From: Halobium salinum
Lineage (GTDB): Archaea > Halobacteriota > Halobacteria > Halobacteriales > Haloferacaceae
DNA: 64,000 nt
Reading direction: 5' to 3'
NCBI RefSeq assembly: GCF_026586625.1
Contig: NZ_JAODIW010000008.1
Location: 266,382 to 330,381 of the forward strand
Position numbers and translations under genes: made by a program. A model generated the notes under the pieces. It had not been told where the DNA came from. It did not search any database and was given only the letters and a program-made list of their open reading frames with translations. Shown piece by piece: positions 52,540-61,199 of this stretch (positions within the stretch are counted from its first letter, which is position 1; each line of letters begins with the position of its first letter).

Positions 52540-52606
52540 ACCACACAGTAGCGTCCGGTAAACCCGACTCCGAATCTCGGAACCCACACCACACCATCGA
52601 ACCCCT

Positions 52607-53530
52607 ATGACAGGCACACACTCCCACTTCGCCGGGGTCTACCCGGCCATGACGACGCCGTTCGACGAGGACGGCGGAATCGACCACGACCAACTCGCCA
52701 GCGACGCCCGCCGTCTGGAGGACGCCGGCGTCGACGGCGTCGTCCCCGTCGGCTCGACCGGCGAGAGCGCGACGCTGACTCACGACGAACACGTCGCCGT
52801 CGTCGAGACGGTCGCCGACGCCGTCTCCGTCCCGGTCGTCGCCGGCGCCGGCTCGAACTCGACGCGCGAAGCGATCGAACTCGGCCGGCGGTCGGTCGAC
52901 GCCGGCGCCGACGCGCTCCTGCTCATCTCGCCGTACTACAACAAGCCCGAACCAGCCGGGATGGAGGAGCACTTCCGGACCGTCGCCGACGAGGTCGACG
53001 TCCCGCAGATCGTCTACAACGTCCCCTCGCGGACGGGTCGAAACGTCGCCGTCGACACCGTCGTCTCGCTCGCGAGCCACGAGAACGTCGCGGGCTACAA
53101 GGCGGCGAGCGGCGACCTCGGGCGAATCTCGGAGGTGTGTGAGCGCACCCGTGACGAGGCGTTCGACGTGCTCTCCGGCGACGACGGGCTCACCCTTCCG
53201 ACCTGCTCGGTCGGCGGCACCGGCACCATCAGCGTCGTCGCCAACGTCGAACCCGAGCGAAGCTGCGCGCTGGTCAACGCCGCGCTGGCGGACGACTATG
53301 AGCGCGCCCGCGAGATTCACCACGACCTCGGCCCGCTCGTCCGGGAGCTGTTCGTCGAGACCAACCCCATCCCGGTGAAGGAGGCGATGGCCATCCGCGG
53401 CTACGGTCCGGCGGACCTCCGCCCGCCGCTGTCGCGACTCTCCGAAGAGCACGTCGACGACCTCGCCGCCCTGCTCGACGACCTCGAGACCGAGCCGGTC
53501 GAGGACGAGTACGCGGAGGCGACGCCGTGA
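52607..53530 (+). CDS. dapA: 4-hydroxy-tetrahydrodipicolinate synthase
   Basis: This 307-residue TIM-barrel class I aldolase condenses pyruvate with aspartate semialdehyde, the first committed step to lysine. Motifs: GSTGESATLTHDEH (about residues 48-61), SPYYNKPEPAG (about 106-116), the catalytic Tyr in VYNVPSRTG (about 134) and the Schiff-base Lys in VAGYKAASGDL (about 164). It starts a six-gene operon with GTGA/ATGA overlaps. A C-terminal acidic extension (EPVEDEYAEATP) is lineage-specific. ATG 52607 is followed directly by MTGTHSHFAG. Confidence 0.95.
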   Translation: MTGTHSHFAGVYPAMTTPFDEDGGIDHDQLASDARRLEDAGVDGVVPVGSTGESATLTHDEHVAVVETVADAVSVPVVAGAGSNSTREAIELGRRSVDAGADALLLISPYYNKPEPAGMEEHFRTVADEVDVPQIVYNVPSRTGRNVAVDTVVSLASHENVAGYKAASGDLGRISEVCERTRDEAFDVLSGDDGLTLPTCSVGGTGTISVVANVEPERSCALVNAALADDYERAREIHHDLGPLVRELFVETNPIPVKEAMAIRGYGPADLRPPLSRLSEEHVDDLAALLDDLETEPVEDEYAEATP

Positions 53531-54366
53531 GCGGGTCGGTACGCGACGCCGCGAGCGGCCCCGTGCGACTCGCCGTCACGGGCGCCGGCGGACACATGGG
53601 CCGGGAGGTGCTCGAAGCCGCCACCACTCGCGACGACGTCGAGGTCGTCCTCGCCGTCAACCGGCCGCCGGTCGAGTCGGTAGCGGGGTACGAAGTCGAG
53701 GACGAGGCCGACCTCCCCGGTCTCCTCGCCGAGCGCGAACCGGACGCGCTCGTCGATTTCACGCTCCCCGAGGCGTCCGTCGACTACGTCTCGACCTGCG
53801 CCGAGGCGGGCGTCCCGGTCGTCGTCGGAACGACCGGCTTCGACGACGAGGCTGAGGCGGCGCTCGACGCCGCCGCCGAGGCGGTTCCCCTGCTCCACGC
53901 CGCGAACTTCTCGCGGGGGGTCGCCGCGCTCCGGCGGGCCGTCCGCGAGGCGGTCGCCGCGCTCCCCGGCTACGACGTGGAGCTGACCGAGACCCACCAC
54001 AACCGCAAGCGCGACGCGCCGTCGGGGACGGCGAACGCCGTCCTCGACGACGTAGAGGACGTTCGGTCGGACCTCACCGCGCGCCAGCACGGCCGGGAGG
54101 GCGAGCAGCCCCGCTCGGGGGACGAAATCGGCGTCCACGCCCGCCGTGCCGGCGACGTGACCGGCGAACACGAACTGCTGCTCGCCGGCAACCACGAGAC
54201 CCTGTCGCTGACACACCGTGCGGGGTCGCGGGGCGTGTTCGCCGAGGGGGCGCTCGACGCCGCCGTGTGGCTCGCCGGACGCGAGCCGGGCCGGTACGAG
54301 TTCTCGGCAGTAATCGACGGTGCCGACGGTTCGAACACCCGGGGCGACGCAGGTGACCGACAATGA
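53527..54366 (+). CDS. dapB: 4-hydroxy-tetrahydrodipicolinate reductase
   Basis: This 279-residue reductase uses NAD(P)H. The N-terminal Rossmann motif VTGAGGHMGREVLEAA (about residues 17-32) is followed by VDFTLPEASVDY and VVGTTGFD. The catalytic/substrate motif ETHHNRKRDAPSGTA (about 156-170) contains the His pair, the Lys and the substrate-binding segment typical of DapB. The GTG start overlaps the dapA stop by four bases, and its own stop overlaps dapD. Product: tetrahydrodipicolinate. Confidence 0.95.
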   Translation: MSGSVRDAASGPVRLAVTGAGGHMGREVLEAATTRDDVEVVLAVNRPPVESVAGYEVEDEADLPGLLAEREPDALVDFTLPEASVDYVSTCAEAGVPVVVGTTGFDDEAEAALDAAAEAVPLLHAANFSRGVAALRRAVREAVAALPGYDVELTETHHNRKRDAPSGTANAVLDDVEDVRSDLTARQHGREGEQPRSGDEIGVHARRAGDVTGEHELLLAGNHETLSLTHRAGSRGVFAEGALDAAVWLAGREPGRYEFSAVIDGADGSNTRGDAGDRQ

Positions 54367-55208
54367 GCCTCCAGACCGACGTGGACGACCTGTGGGAGCG
54401 CTACCGGAACGACGAGGTGTCGGCCGAGACGGTCGGCTCCGGCGGATTGGGGACGCTCGACGAGTTCCTCACCGCACTCGAGACCGGCGACGCCCGTGCG
54501 GCCGAACCGCTCGGCGGCTCGGGCCCGGACGCGTGGACGGTCAACGAGTGGGTGAAGCGCGGCGTCCTCCTGAACTTCGGCCTGCGCGAGACACAGGGGC
54601 GGAGCTACGGCGACGTGACCTACTACGACGTCCTGCCCCTCAGGGACACCGAGGACCTCGGCGCCCGCGGGACGCGCAACACGCCCGACGGCACCGTCAT
54701 CCGCCGCGGCGGCTACCTCGGCGACGACTGCATCATGATGAGCCCCTCGTTCGTCAACGTCGGCGCGCGCGTCGGCGACGGGACGCTCGTCGACTCCTGT
54801 GACGTGGTCGGCTCCTGCGCCCAAATCGGCGCGGACGTGAAACTCGGCGCGAACACGCTCGTCGGCGGCGTCCTGGAGCCGGTCGAGGACGCGCCCGTCG
54901 TCGTCGAGGACGGTGTCTCCCTCGGTGCGGGCTGTCGGGTCACTTCCGGGTTCCACGTCGGCGAGAACTCGATAGTGGGCGAGAACACCCTGCTCACGCC
55001 GCGCATCCCCGTCTACGACCTCGTCGAGGAGGAGATACTGTACGGCCACCTGCCCGCGGAGCGCCGCGCGTTCCAGCGCATGGTCGAGTCGAGCGTGGGC
55101 GACCACGACCTGTTCGAGGGCGGGGCGTACAAGCCCGCCGTCGTCGCGACCGACGTCGAGGAGGAGACGCTGGACGCGACGCGGCGGGAGGAGGCGTTGC
55201 GTGAGTAG
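54363..55208 (+). CDS. dapD: Tetrahydrodipicolinate N-succinyltransferase
   Basis: This 281-residue left-handed beta-helix transferase shows the hexapeptide run VIRRGGYLGDDCIMMSPSFVNVGARVGDGTLVDSCDVVGSCAQIGADVKLGANTLVGG. The N-terminal helical part (LTALETGDARA...TVNEWVKRGVLLNFGLRE) binds the acceptor. SFVNVGA and DAPVVVEDGVSLGAGCRVTSG are diagnostic of DapD. It directs the pathway to the succinylase branch, consistent with dapE at the end of the operon. The start overlaps dapB by ATGA. Confidence 0.94.
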   Translation: MSLQTDVDDLWERYRNDEVSAETVGSGGLGTLDEFLTALETGDARAAEPLGGSGPDAWTVNEWVKRGVLLNFGLRETQGRSYGDVTYYDVLPLRDTEDLGARGTRNTPDGTVIRRGGYLGDDCIMMSPSFVNVGARVGDGTLVDSCDVVGSCAQIGADVKLGANTLVGGVLEPVEDAPVVVEDGVSLGAGCRVTSGFHVGENSIVGENTLLTPRIPVYDLVEEEILYGHLPAERRAFQRMVESSVGDHDLFEGGAYKPAVVATDVEEETLDATRREEALRE

Positions 55209-56697
55209 CCCGGACGACGACACCGACGCAGCGGGAACCGGCGGCGACGGCACCTCGACCGTCGACGCCGACGGCGGGTCGGCGGTCCGCCGACTCGACG
55301 ACTGGGACCCCGCCCGCCTCGTCGGCCTCGCCGAGGAGTACGACACCCCGCTGTACGTCACCGACCTCGACCGCGTCCGCGAGAACTGCGCGCGCCTCCG
55401 GGCGGCGTTCCCCGACGCCGACGTTCGCTACGCCGCGAAGGCTCACACCGGTCGGGCCGTCCTCGAGACGGTCCGCGACGCCGGCCTCGACGCCGAGTGC
55501 GCCTCCGCCGGCGAGGTCCGCCGGGCGCTCGACGCCGGCTTCCCGGCCGAGCGGGTCCACTACACCGCTGTCAACCCGCCAGCCGTCGACCTCGACGCCG
55601 TCGTGGCGTGGTGGGCGGACGGCGGCGACGAGGAGAACGGGCACGACGGCCTCACCGTCACCGTCGGCGCGGCGGACACCGTCGACCGTCTGCGCGAGCG
55701 CGGCTACGACGGTCGGCTCTGCGTCCGGGTGAATCCGGGCGTCGGCGCCGGCCACCACGAGAAGGTCAGGACCGGCGCGGACGCGAAGTTCGGCGTCCCG
55801 CACGACCGGGCGGCGGACCTCGTCGCCGACGCCGAAGACGACTTCGACGTGGTGGGCATCCACGCCCACGCCGGCTCGGGAATCACCGGCGAGGACGACC
55901 TCGCGGCCCACCGCGAACTCGTCCGGCGGATGGGCGACCTCGCGCGCGACGTCGTCGCGGACGGAACCGACCTCGAGTTCGTCGACGTGGGTGGCGGCTT
56001 CGGCGTCCCGTATCGCGAGGACGAACCGGCGCTCGACCTCGGTTCGGTCGCGGCGGCGACCCGCGAGGCGCTCGGCGACGTGGACGCGACGCTGGCCGTC
56101 GAGCCGGGTCGGTACGTCGTCGCCGACGCCGGCGCGCTCGTGACCCGCGCCAACACACTTAAGACAACTGAGGAGACGACCGTGGTAGGAGTCGACGCCG
56201 GCATGACCACGCTGCTTCGCCCCGCGATGTACGACGCCTACCACGCCCTCCGGAACCTCACGGCCGCGGTCGAAGCCGAGGCCGCCGGGACCGAGAGCGG
56301 GGCGGAAAGCGGCGATGCCGGCCGGGACCCGAACCGTGTGGCAATCCCTGCCACCGTCACCGGCCCTATCTGTGAGTCCAGCGATGTGCTATGTGAAGAC
56401 AGACCGCTCGCGCGGCCCGACCGCGGCGACCTCCTCGCCGTCGGCAACGCGGGTGCGTACGGATACGAGATGTCGAGCACCTACAACTCCCGCCCGCGCC
56501 CGGCAGAGGTCGCCCTCGAAGGCGGTCGAGCCCGCCTCGTCCGTCGCCGCGAGCGCCTCTCCGAGCTGACCGACCTCGAAGTGACGACCGACGAACCGAC
56601 CGGTAGCGACCGAAGCGACCGAAGCGACGCAGACACCGACCGCGATTCCGGAGCCGAGTCGAACCGTACCCGACCGGGACCGCACGCAGACCACTGA
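55201..56697 (+). CDS. lysA: Diaminopimelate decarboxylase
   Basis: This 498-residue PLP enzyme makes lysine. The PLP Lys is in VRYAAKAHTG (about residue 80), HAHAGSGI (about 221-228) and VDVGGGFGVPY (about 261-271) form the barrel active site, and CESSDVLCEDR near residue 392 and GNAGAYGYEMSS near 418 are late signatures. A roughly 30-residue acidic Asp/Gly N-terminal extension precedes the barrel. GTG start overlaps dapD by eight bases. The C-terminus is a polar, low-complexity tail (DRSDRSDADTDRDSG). It is placed before dapF, although its enzyme acts after it. Confidence 0.94.
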   Translation: MSSPDDDTDAAGTGGDGTSTVDADGGSAVRRLDDWDPARLVGLAEEYDTPLYVTDLDRVRENCARLRAAFPDADVRYAAKAHTGRAVLETVRDAGLDAECASAGEVRRALDAGFPAERVHYTAVNPPAVDLDAVVAWWADGGDEENGHDGLTVTVGAADTVDRLRERGYDGRLCVRVNPGVGAGHHEKVRTGADAKFGVPHDRAADLVADAEDDFDVVGIHAHAGSGITGEDDLAAHRELVRRMGDLARDVVADGTDLEFVDVGGGFGVPYREDEPALDLGSVAAATREALGDVDATLAVEPGRYVVADAGALVTRANTLKTTEETTVVGVDAGMTTLLRPAMYDAYHALRNLTAAVEAEAAGTESGAESGDAGRDPNRVAIPATVTGPICESSDVLCEDRPLARPDRGDLLAVGNAGAYGYEMSSTYNSRPRPAEVALEGGRARLVRRRERLSELTDLEVTTDEPTGSDRSDRSDADTDRDSGAESNRTRPGPHADH

Positions 56698-56703
56698 CCG
56701 AGC

Positions 56704-57669
56704 ATGAGCCTACACGAGAGCCGAGCACGACCCGTATCGTTCGAGAAGTACCACGGAACCAGCAACGACTTCCTCGTCGTCGACGCCGACGCCTACGTCC
56801 CCAACCGGGCGGCGTTCGCGACCGCCTACTGTGACCGCGACGAGGGCGTCGTCGCCGACGGCGAGAGCGTCGAGGAGGAGGGACGACGCGGGGCGGACGG
56901 CACGCTCTTTCTCGCACTCGAAGACCAGTACTCCCCGCCGCGGGTCATCATGACGCTCGTCCAGCCCGACGGGTCGACGGCCGCGATGTGTGGCAACGGC
57001 GCCCGCGTCGCCGCCGCCTGGGCCGCCGAGCGCACCGGCGCAGACGAGGTGATGGTCGACACGCAGGCCGGCACGCGCCACGCCCGCGTCGAGGACGACG
57101 GCGACGTGACCATCGAGATGGGCGTCCCCGCGTTCGACCCGAAGAACGTCCCGCTCGCCCGCGACGCGCCGCTCGTCGAGGAGGACGTGGAAGGGCTGAC
57201 CGTCACGGCGGTCAACACCGGCGTCCCCCACGCCGTCGCGTTCGTCGACGACGTGGACGCGGTGGACCTCGACGCCGTCGCCCCCGCCGTCCGCCACGCG
57301 GACGTCTTCCCGGAGGGCGCGAACGTCACCGTCGCCTCCGTCGAGGAGGACGCCGAGGGCGAGGTGTCCTTCCGCCAGCGCACCTACGAGCGCGGCGTCG
57401 AGGGCGAGACGCAGGCCTGCGGCACCGGCGCCGTGGCGCTCGTCGCCGCCGCGAAGCAACTCGACCTCGTCGGCTCCGAGGCGCGCAGCGCCTCGGGTGC
57501 GAGCGGGGAGCGAAGCGACTCGCGAACGGGCACGAAGTTCACCGTCTCGCCGCCGGGCGGCGACCTCGAGATTACTGTCCCCGACCGGCGCGGCGTCGCG
57601 ACCCTCCGCGGCCCCGTCGTCCACGAGTTCTCGGGCGAGGTGCCGCGCCGGCCCGACGCCGAGCAGTGA
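56704..57669 (+). CDS. dapF: Diaminopimelate epimerase with an in-frame hairpin insertion
   Basis: This 321-residue epimerase converts LL- to meso-diaminopimelate using two cysteines: MCGNGAR (about residue 97) and ACGTGAVA (about 239). The C-terminal region ends in SPPGGDLEITV. Between KQLDLVG and TKFTVS lies a low-complexity segment of about 20 residues (SEARSASGASGERSDSRTG), encoded by a perfect 9-bp hairpin plus GCGAGC-type repeat DNA. Bacterial homologues have only a short linker here. The catalytic residues are all present, so the enzyme is probably active. Confidence 0.93.
   Translation: MSLHESRARPVSFEKYHGTSNDFLVVDADAYVPNRAAFATAYCDRDEGVVADGESVEEEGRRGADGTLFLALEDQYSPPRVIMTLVQPDGSTAAMCGNGARVAAAWAAERTGADEVMVDTQAGTRHARVEDDGDVTIEMGVPAFDPKNVPLARDAPLVEEDVEGLTVTAVNTGVPHAVAFVDDVDAVDLDAVAPAVRHADVFPEGANVTVASVEEDAEGEVSFRQRTYERGVEGETQACGTGAVALVAAAKQLDLVGSEARSASGASGERSDSRTGTKFTVSPPGGDLEITVPDRRGVATLRGPVVHEFSGEVPRRPDAEQ
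57476..57535 (+). repeat. In-frame hairpin repeat inside dapF
   Basis: CCGAGGCGC (57476-57484), loop GCA, GCGCCTCGG (57488-57496), then TGCGAGCGGGGAGCGAAGCGACTCGCGAACGGG. The pattern of a short-loop hairpin followed by a GCGAGCG/GCGAACG tract resembles the intergenic elements at 12.6 and 33.4 kb. It is in frame and codes for a Ser/Arg/Glu/Gly linker. Confidence 0.55.
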
Positions 57670-58895
57670 GTTCCGATTCGGACCCGGCCGGACGGACTGA
57701 CACCGGATTCGACCCCGTCTCCTTCCTGAACGACGCCGTCCCCGTCGCCTCCGACGAGGACGTGGCCGAGATGCGGGAGCTACTCGTCGACACGCTGGAG
57801 CGCCACAGTGACGACGCCGCGCTCGACGCGGACGTAGCGGTGGACGACGCGGGCAACGTCGTCGCGAGCAGGGGTGCCGCCCTCGACGACCTCGGCGGAC
57901 CTGGCGACCCCGACACGGCCGGCTCGCACGTCGTCTTGAACACCCACGTCGACACCGTCACGCCACACGTCGCCCACGAGTACGACGGGGACGCCGGCGT
58001 GATTCGCGGCCGGGGGTCCTGCGACGCGAAGGGACCGCTCGCCGCGCTGCTGACCGGCTTTCTGAGCGTCGACCCCGGCGACGACCGCGTGACGCTCGCC
58101 GTCACGCCGGACGAGGAGACCCTATCGACCGGCGCCCACGCGCTCGTCACCGACCCCGACGGACCGCTCTCCGGCCTCGGCGACCGCGACGGTGACGCTG
58201 TGCTCGTCGGCGAACCCACCGGGCTCGACGTCTGCACCGCCGCGAAGGGTCGATTCGAGGGGACGGTCCACCTCTCGGGCGTCAACGCCCACGCCGCCGA
58301 GGCCGAGTCGGGCGCCAACGCCGTGGCCGCGCTCGAGGGCGTGCTCGCCGCGGTCCGCGAGTTCGACGCCGAACGCGACCCCCACCCGGAGCTCGGTCCC
58401 GCGTCGCTGACGCCGACGGTCGTCTCCGGCGGCGACGCCACCAACCAGGTCCCCGCCGACTGCGCGCTGACGCTCGACCGCCGGAGCGTCCCGCCGGAGA
58501 CCGCCGACGGGTTCCGCGAGTCACTGCTCGTCGCGCTCCGCGACGCCGCTCCCGAGGAGGTCGGCGTCGACTTCGCGTTCACCGAGCGCGACACCCCCTT
58601 CCTGGAGGCGTTCGCGACCGACCGCGACGCGCCGGTCGTCCGGGCGCTCGCCGACGCCGCGGAGGGGGTGTCCGACCGGGCGGGCCGCGACTGCGGCGCC
58701 GTCCGGCCGTTCGGCGCCGCGACCGAGGCGTCGTACTTCGCCGACCTCGCGCCGACCGTCGTGTTCGGCCCGGGCGACCTGGCCGACGACGAGGGAGCGG
58801 TCGCCCACGCCGACCGGGAGTACGTCCGGGTCGCCGAGGTCGAGGCCGCCGCCGAGGCGGTGACGGCGGCGCTACGCTCGCTGGTCGGCGGGTAG
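57666..58895 (+). CDS. dapE: Succinyl-diaminopimelate desuccinylase
   Basis: This 409-residue M20 di-zinc hydrolase has NTHVDTV (about residues 95-101), GRGSCDAKGPLAA (about 117-129), TPDEETLSTGAHA (about 151-163) and GEPTGLD (about 181-187). The lid domain region is FEGTVHLSGVNAHAAEAESG. It removes succinate from N-succinyl-LL-DAP. GTG 57666 overlaps the dapF stop by GTGA. The gene's last 24 nt overlap the convergent halocyanin gene. M20 enzymes are versatile, but position in the dap operon supports this call. Confidence 0.9.
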   Translation: MSSDSDPAGRTDTGFDPVSFLNDAVPVASDEDVAEMRELLVDTLERHSDDAALDADVAVDDAGNVVASRGAALDDLGGPGDPDTAGSHVVLNTHVDTVTPHVAHEYDGDAGVIRGRGSCDAKGPLAALLTGFLSVDPGDDRVTLAVTPDEETLSTGAHALVTDPDGPLSGLGDRDGDAVLVGEPTGLDVCTAAKGRFEGTVHLSGVNAHAAEAESGANAVAALEGVLAAVREFDAERDPHPELGPASLTPTVVSGGDATNQVPADCALTLDRRSVPPETADGFRESLLVALRDAAPEEVGVDFAFTERDTPFLEAFATDRDAPVVRALADAAEGVSDRAGRDCGAVRPFGAATEASYFADLAPTVVFGPGDLADDEGAVAHADREYVRVAEVEAAAEAVTAALRSLVGG

Positions 58896-59942
58896 TCCGC
58901 CGTCGGAGTCCGACTCGCCGCGTCCCCGGTTCCGGCCGCGAATCGGGTCCCGGTCCTCGCCGTGAAAGAGGAGGCCGAGCGCGACGGCGAGCGGCGACAG
59001 CGCCACGGCTCCGACGCCCAGCATCAGGTAGTCGTCGGTGCCGAGCGCGCCCGAGCCGCCGGCGCCGACCGCGTCGCCGACGACCACGACCCCCTTCATG
59101 CCGAGCGAGACGTGCGGCGCGCAGGCGTACTTCGTCACGCCGGCCGCGTCGAACGTCCGCTCGAACGTCGTGCCCGCGTCGCCGAGAAGGTCGCTCTCGA
59201 AGCTTCCGTCCTCGGCGACGACGTTGTGTGACCCGCCGTCGCCGGTCCACTCCCAGCGGACGGTCGTCCCGGGGTCGACCTGCACGGCGGGCGGGTCGAA
59301 CGCGAACGCCCCGCCGTTGCCGGCGGCGCCGACCCGGACCGTCACCTCGCTCTCTCCGCGTTCGTCGGCGACGCCGTCGTAGTTGTCGACGCCGTCCAGC
59401 CAGCCGTCGAACGTCGGCGCCGCGGGGCCGGAGTCGGCTACGTCGCCCGCCCCGGGCAGTTCCGTGTCGCCGACGAGGACGGCACCCTTCATCCCCATCG
59501 CGCGGTGGGGCATGCAGTAGTACGCCGCGAAGCCGGGGGCGTCGAACGTCCGCTCGAAGGTGTACCCCGCGTCGCCGACCAACTCGCTCTCGAAGGAGCC
59601 GTCCTCGGCGACGACGTTGTGCGACCCGCCGTTGCCCGTCCACTCCCAGACCACCGTGGTACCGGGGTCGACACGGACCGCGGCGGGACCGAAGCCGAAG
59701 TCGCCGCCGTTGCCGGCGGTTCCGACCTCGACGGTGACTTCCGATTTCCCGCGTTCGTCGACGACGCCGTCGAAGTTGTCGACGCCGTCCAGCCAGCCGG
59801 CGGGTCCGCCGGAGCCACCGGAGTCGCTCGCTCCGTCAGTCTGGGCCGCCGCAGTCGACGCCGACGCGCCGAGCGCGAGCGACGCGGTGGCCGCACCCGC
59901 GCCGAGGCGGAGCGCGTCGCGTCGGGTGTAGTTCGTACTCAT
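58872..59942 (-). CDS. Two-domain halocyanin (blue copper protein) with Tat signal
   Basis: This 356-residue protein begins with a twin-arginine signal (TRRDALRLGAGAATASLALG, about residues 6-25), so it is exported folded. Two plastocyanin-like domains follow. Each has a His in GGSHNVVAEDG and a C-terminal CxPH...GM triplet: YYCMPHRAMGMKG (first domain) and YACAPHVSLGMKG (second). That gives the four T1 copper ligands per domain. A C-terminal helix (YLMLGVGAVALSPLAVALGLLF) anchors it to the membrane outside. It is 6 nt after the multicopper oxidase gene, suggesting electron donation between them. Convergent with dapE. Confidence 0.9.
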   Translation of the reverse strand: MSTNYTRRDALRLGAGAATASLALGASASTAAAQTDGASDSGGSGGPAGWLDGVDNFDGVVDERGKSEVTVEVGTAGNGGDFGFGPAAVRVDPGTTVVWEWTGNGGSHNVVAEDGSFESELVGDAGYTFERTFDAPGFAAYYCMPHRAMGMKGAVLVGDTELPGAGDVADSGPAAPTFDGWLDGVDNYDGVADERGESEVTVRVGAAGNGGAFAFDPPAVQVDPGTTVRWEWTGDGGSHNVVAEDGSFESDLLGDAGTTFERTFDAAGVTKYACAPHVSLGMKGVVVVGDAVGAGGSGALGTDDYLMLGVGAVALSPLAVALGLLFHGEDRDPIRGRNRGRGESDSDGGLPADQRA

Positions 59943-59948
59943 CCCCGG

Positions 59949-61103
59949 TCACCCCTCGTACCCCGCGTACTCCATCAGCTTCGCGAAGATGTCGGTGTTC
60001 ATCGCCTCCTTGTACACGACGCCGGAGAGCATCCCGCCGGGGTACGAGGAGCCGTTGCGGACGTGGTCGACCTTGTGGCAGTGCATGAGGTAGATGCCGG
60101 GGTCGACGTCGGCCTCGAACTCGATAGTGTAGCGCTCGGCCGGCGCGACGTTCAGCACGTCCTGGTCGAACTGGAGCGCCTCGGGCATCGGGCTCCCGTC
60201 CTTCTCGACCACGCGGAAGCGGTGGTTGTGGATGTGTAACGGGTGGCTCATGAACCCCGCGTTGACCCAGTGGACTCGGACGGTGTCGCCCCGCTCGACG
60301 ACGATGGGCGACCCGTCCTCCGGGTGGAGCGTCCGCGGGGCGCTCTTCCCGTTGACGGTGAAGGTGTCGGGCCGGCGGTTCGTGAGGTCGTAGGTCACGT
60401 CCTCGCCGCCGTACTGGCGGGTGAGCCGGGAGTCCCACTCCTTGACGGTCATGAAGTACTCCTTGTCGGCCGGCTCGTACCCCTTCGGGTCGACCCGGAG
60501 GATGCCGTACATCCCCATCTCCATGTGGTTCGGCGTCTGGTAGTGGCAGTGATAGAGGTGGGTGCCGGGGACGTTCGCGGGAATCTGGTAGGTGTGCTTC
60601 TCGCCGGGCTTCACGACGACACCGGTCGTCGTGGGGACGCCGTCGTTCTCCCACGTCTTCTGCACCCCGTGGAAGTGGAGCGTGTGGGGTCGCATGCTGT
60701 CCGTGTTGTCCAGCGTCACCTCGAGGTCGTTGCCCTCGGTCGTCCGCAGGATGGGACCGGGGACCGACGGCGCGCTGTCGTTCGCCTGGAACGCCCACAC
60801 CTGGGGGAAGACGATGGGGCCGCCCATGTTCTCGCCCGGGTGGACGGCGTGACGGGCACGGGCCATCCGCATCGTCACCTTCCCGTCCGTCTCGTCGCAG
60901 TCGACGACCTCCGGCGGGCCGGTGAAGGGGAGGTTCTCGTTCATCGACGCCGACGCCCCGACGCCCGCGTCCGCGCCGTTCGTCTCCGCGACGGGGGCGG
61001 AGACACAACCCGCCGTCGCCGCGACGCCCGTCGCACCGGTCGCCGCGAGAAAACTCCGTCGTGAGATGCCGGTTCCGGGTGCACCGATTCTGTCTCGGCT
61101 CAT
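59949..61103 (-). CDS. Two-domain multicopper oxidase / nitrite reductase-like cupredoxin
   Basis: This 384-residue protein has an Arg-Arg signal (ISRRSFLAATGATGVAATAGC) with a Tat-like RR and a lipobox Cys (about residue 33). Copper motifs: HTLHFHG (about 140-146), HLYHCHYQTPNHMEMGMYG (Cys-His-Met T1 site, about 181-199), HPLHIHNHRF (about 285-294) and LMHCHKVDH (about 346-354). Two cupredoxin domains and one T1 site per monomer suggest a trimeric enzyme such as NirK or a two-domain laccase. Which reaction it performs cannot be decided. A leaderless TATA box (61129-61134) precedes it, and a second TATA lies 75 nt further upstream. Confidence 0.85.
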   Translation of the reverse strand: MSRDRIGAPGTGISRRSFLAATGATGVAATAGCVSAPVAETNGADAGVGASASMNENLPFTGPPEVVDCDETDGKVTMRMARARHAVHPGENMGGPIVFPQVWAFQANDSAPSVPGPILRTTEGNDLEVTLDNTDSMRPHTLHFHGVQKTWENDGVPTTTGVVVKPGEKHTYQIPANVPGTHLYHCHYQTPNHMEMGMYGILRVDPKGYEPADKEYFMTVKEWDSRLTRQYGGEDVTYDLTNRRPDTFTVNGKSAPRTLHPEDGSPIVVERGDTVRVHWVNAGFMSHPLHIHNHRFRVVEKDGSPMPEALQFDQDVLNVAPAERYTIEFEADVDPGIYLMHCHKVDHVRNGSSYPGGMLSGVVYKEAMNTDIFAKLMEYAGYEG

Positions 61104-61128
61104 ACATCAGGGTGCGTCTCCGGGGAGG

Positions 61129-61134
61129 TTATAA
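61129..61134 (-). promoter_or_regulatory. TATA box of the multicopper oxidase-halocyanin operon
   Basis: TTATAA is centred 28.5 nt before the ATG at 61103, typical leaderless spacing on the minus strand. Confidence 0.55.
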
Positions 61135-61148
61135 CGGGAGAGCGGTTC

Positions 61149-61175
61149 TCAGCCGTGTGAAACGGCGTCTTCCAT
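61149..61175 (-). CDS. Possible eight-residue leader peptide (MEDAVSHG)
   Basis: An ATG at 61175 is 28.5 nt downstream of a strong TATA (61200-61207, minus strand), so a second leaderless transcript would begin by coding MEDAVSHG and stop at 61149-61151. It lies 74 nt upstream of the multicopper oxidase start. Whether it is translated is unknown. Confidence 0.25.
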   Translation of the reverse strand: MEDAVSHG

Positions 61176-61199
61176 CCTACGGGCTTCACCCGAGGAGTG

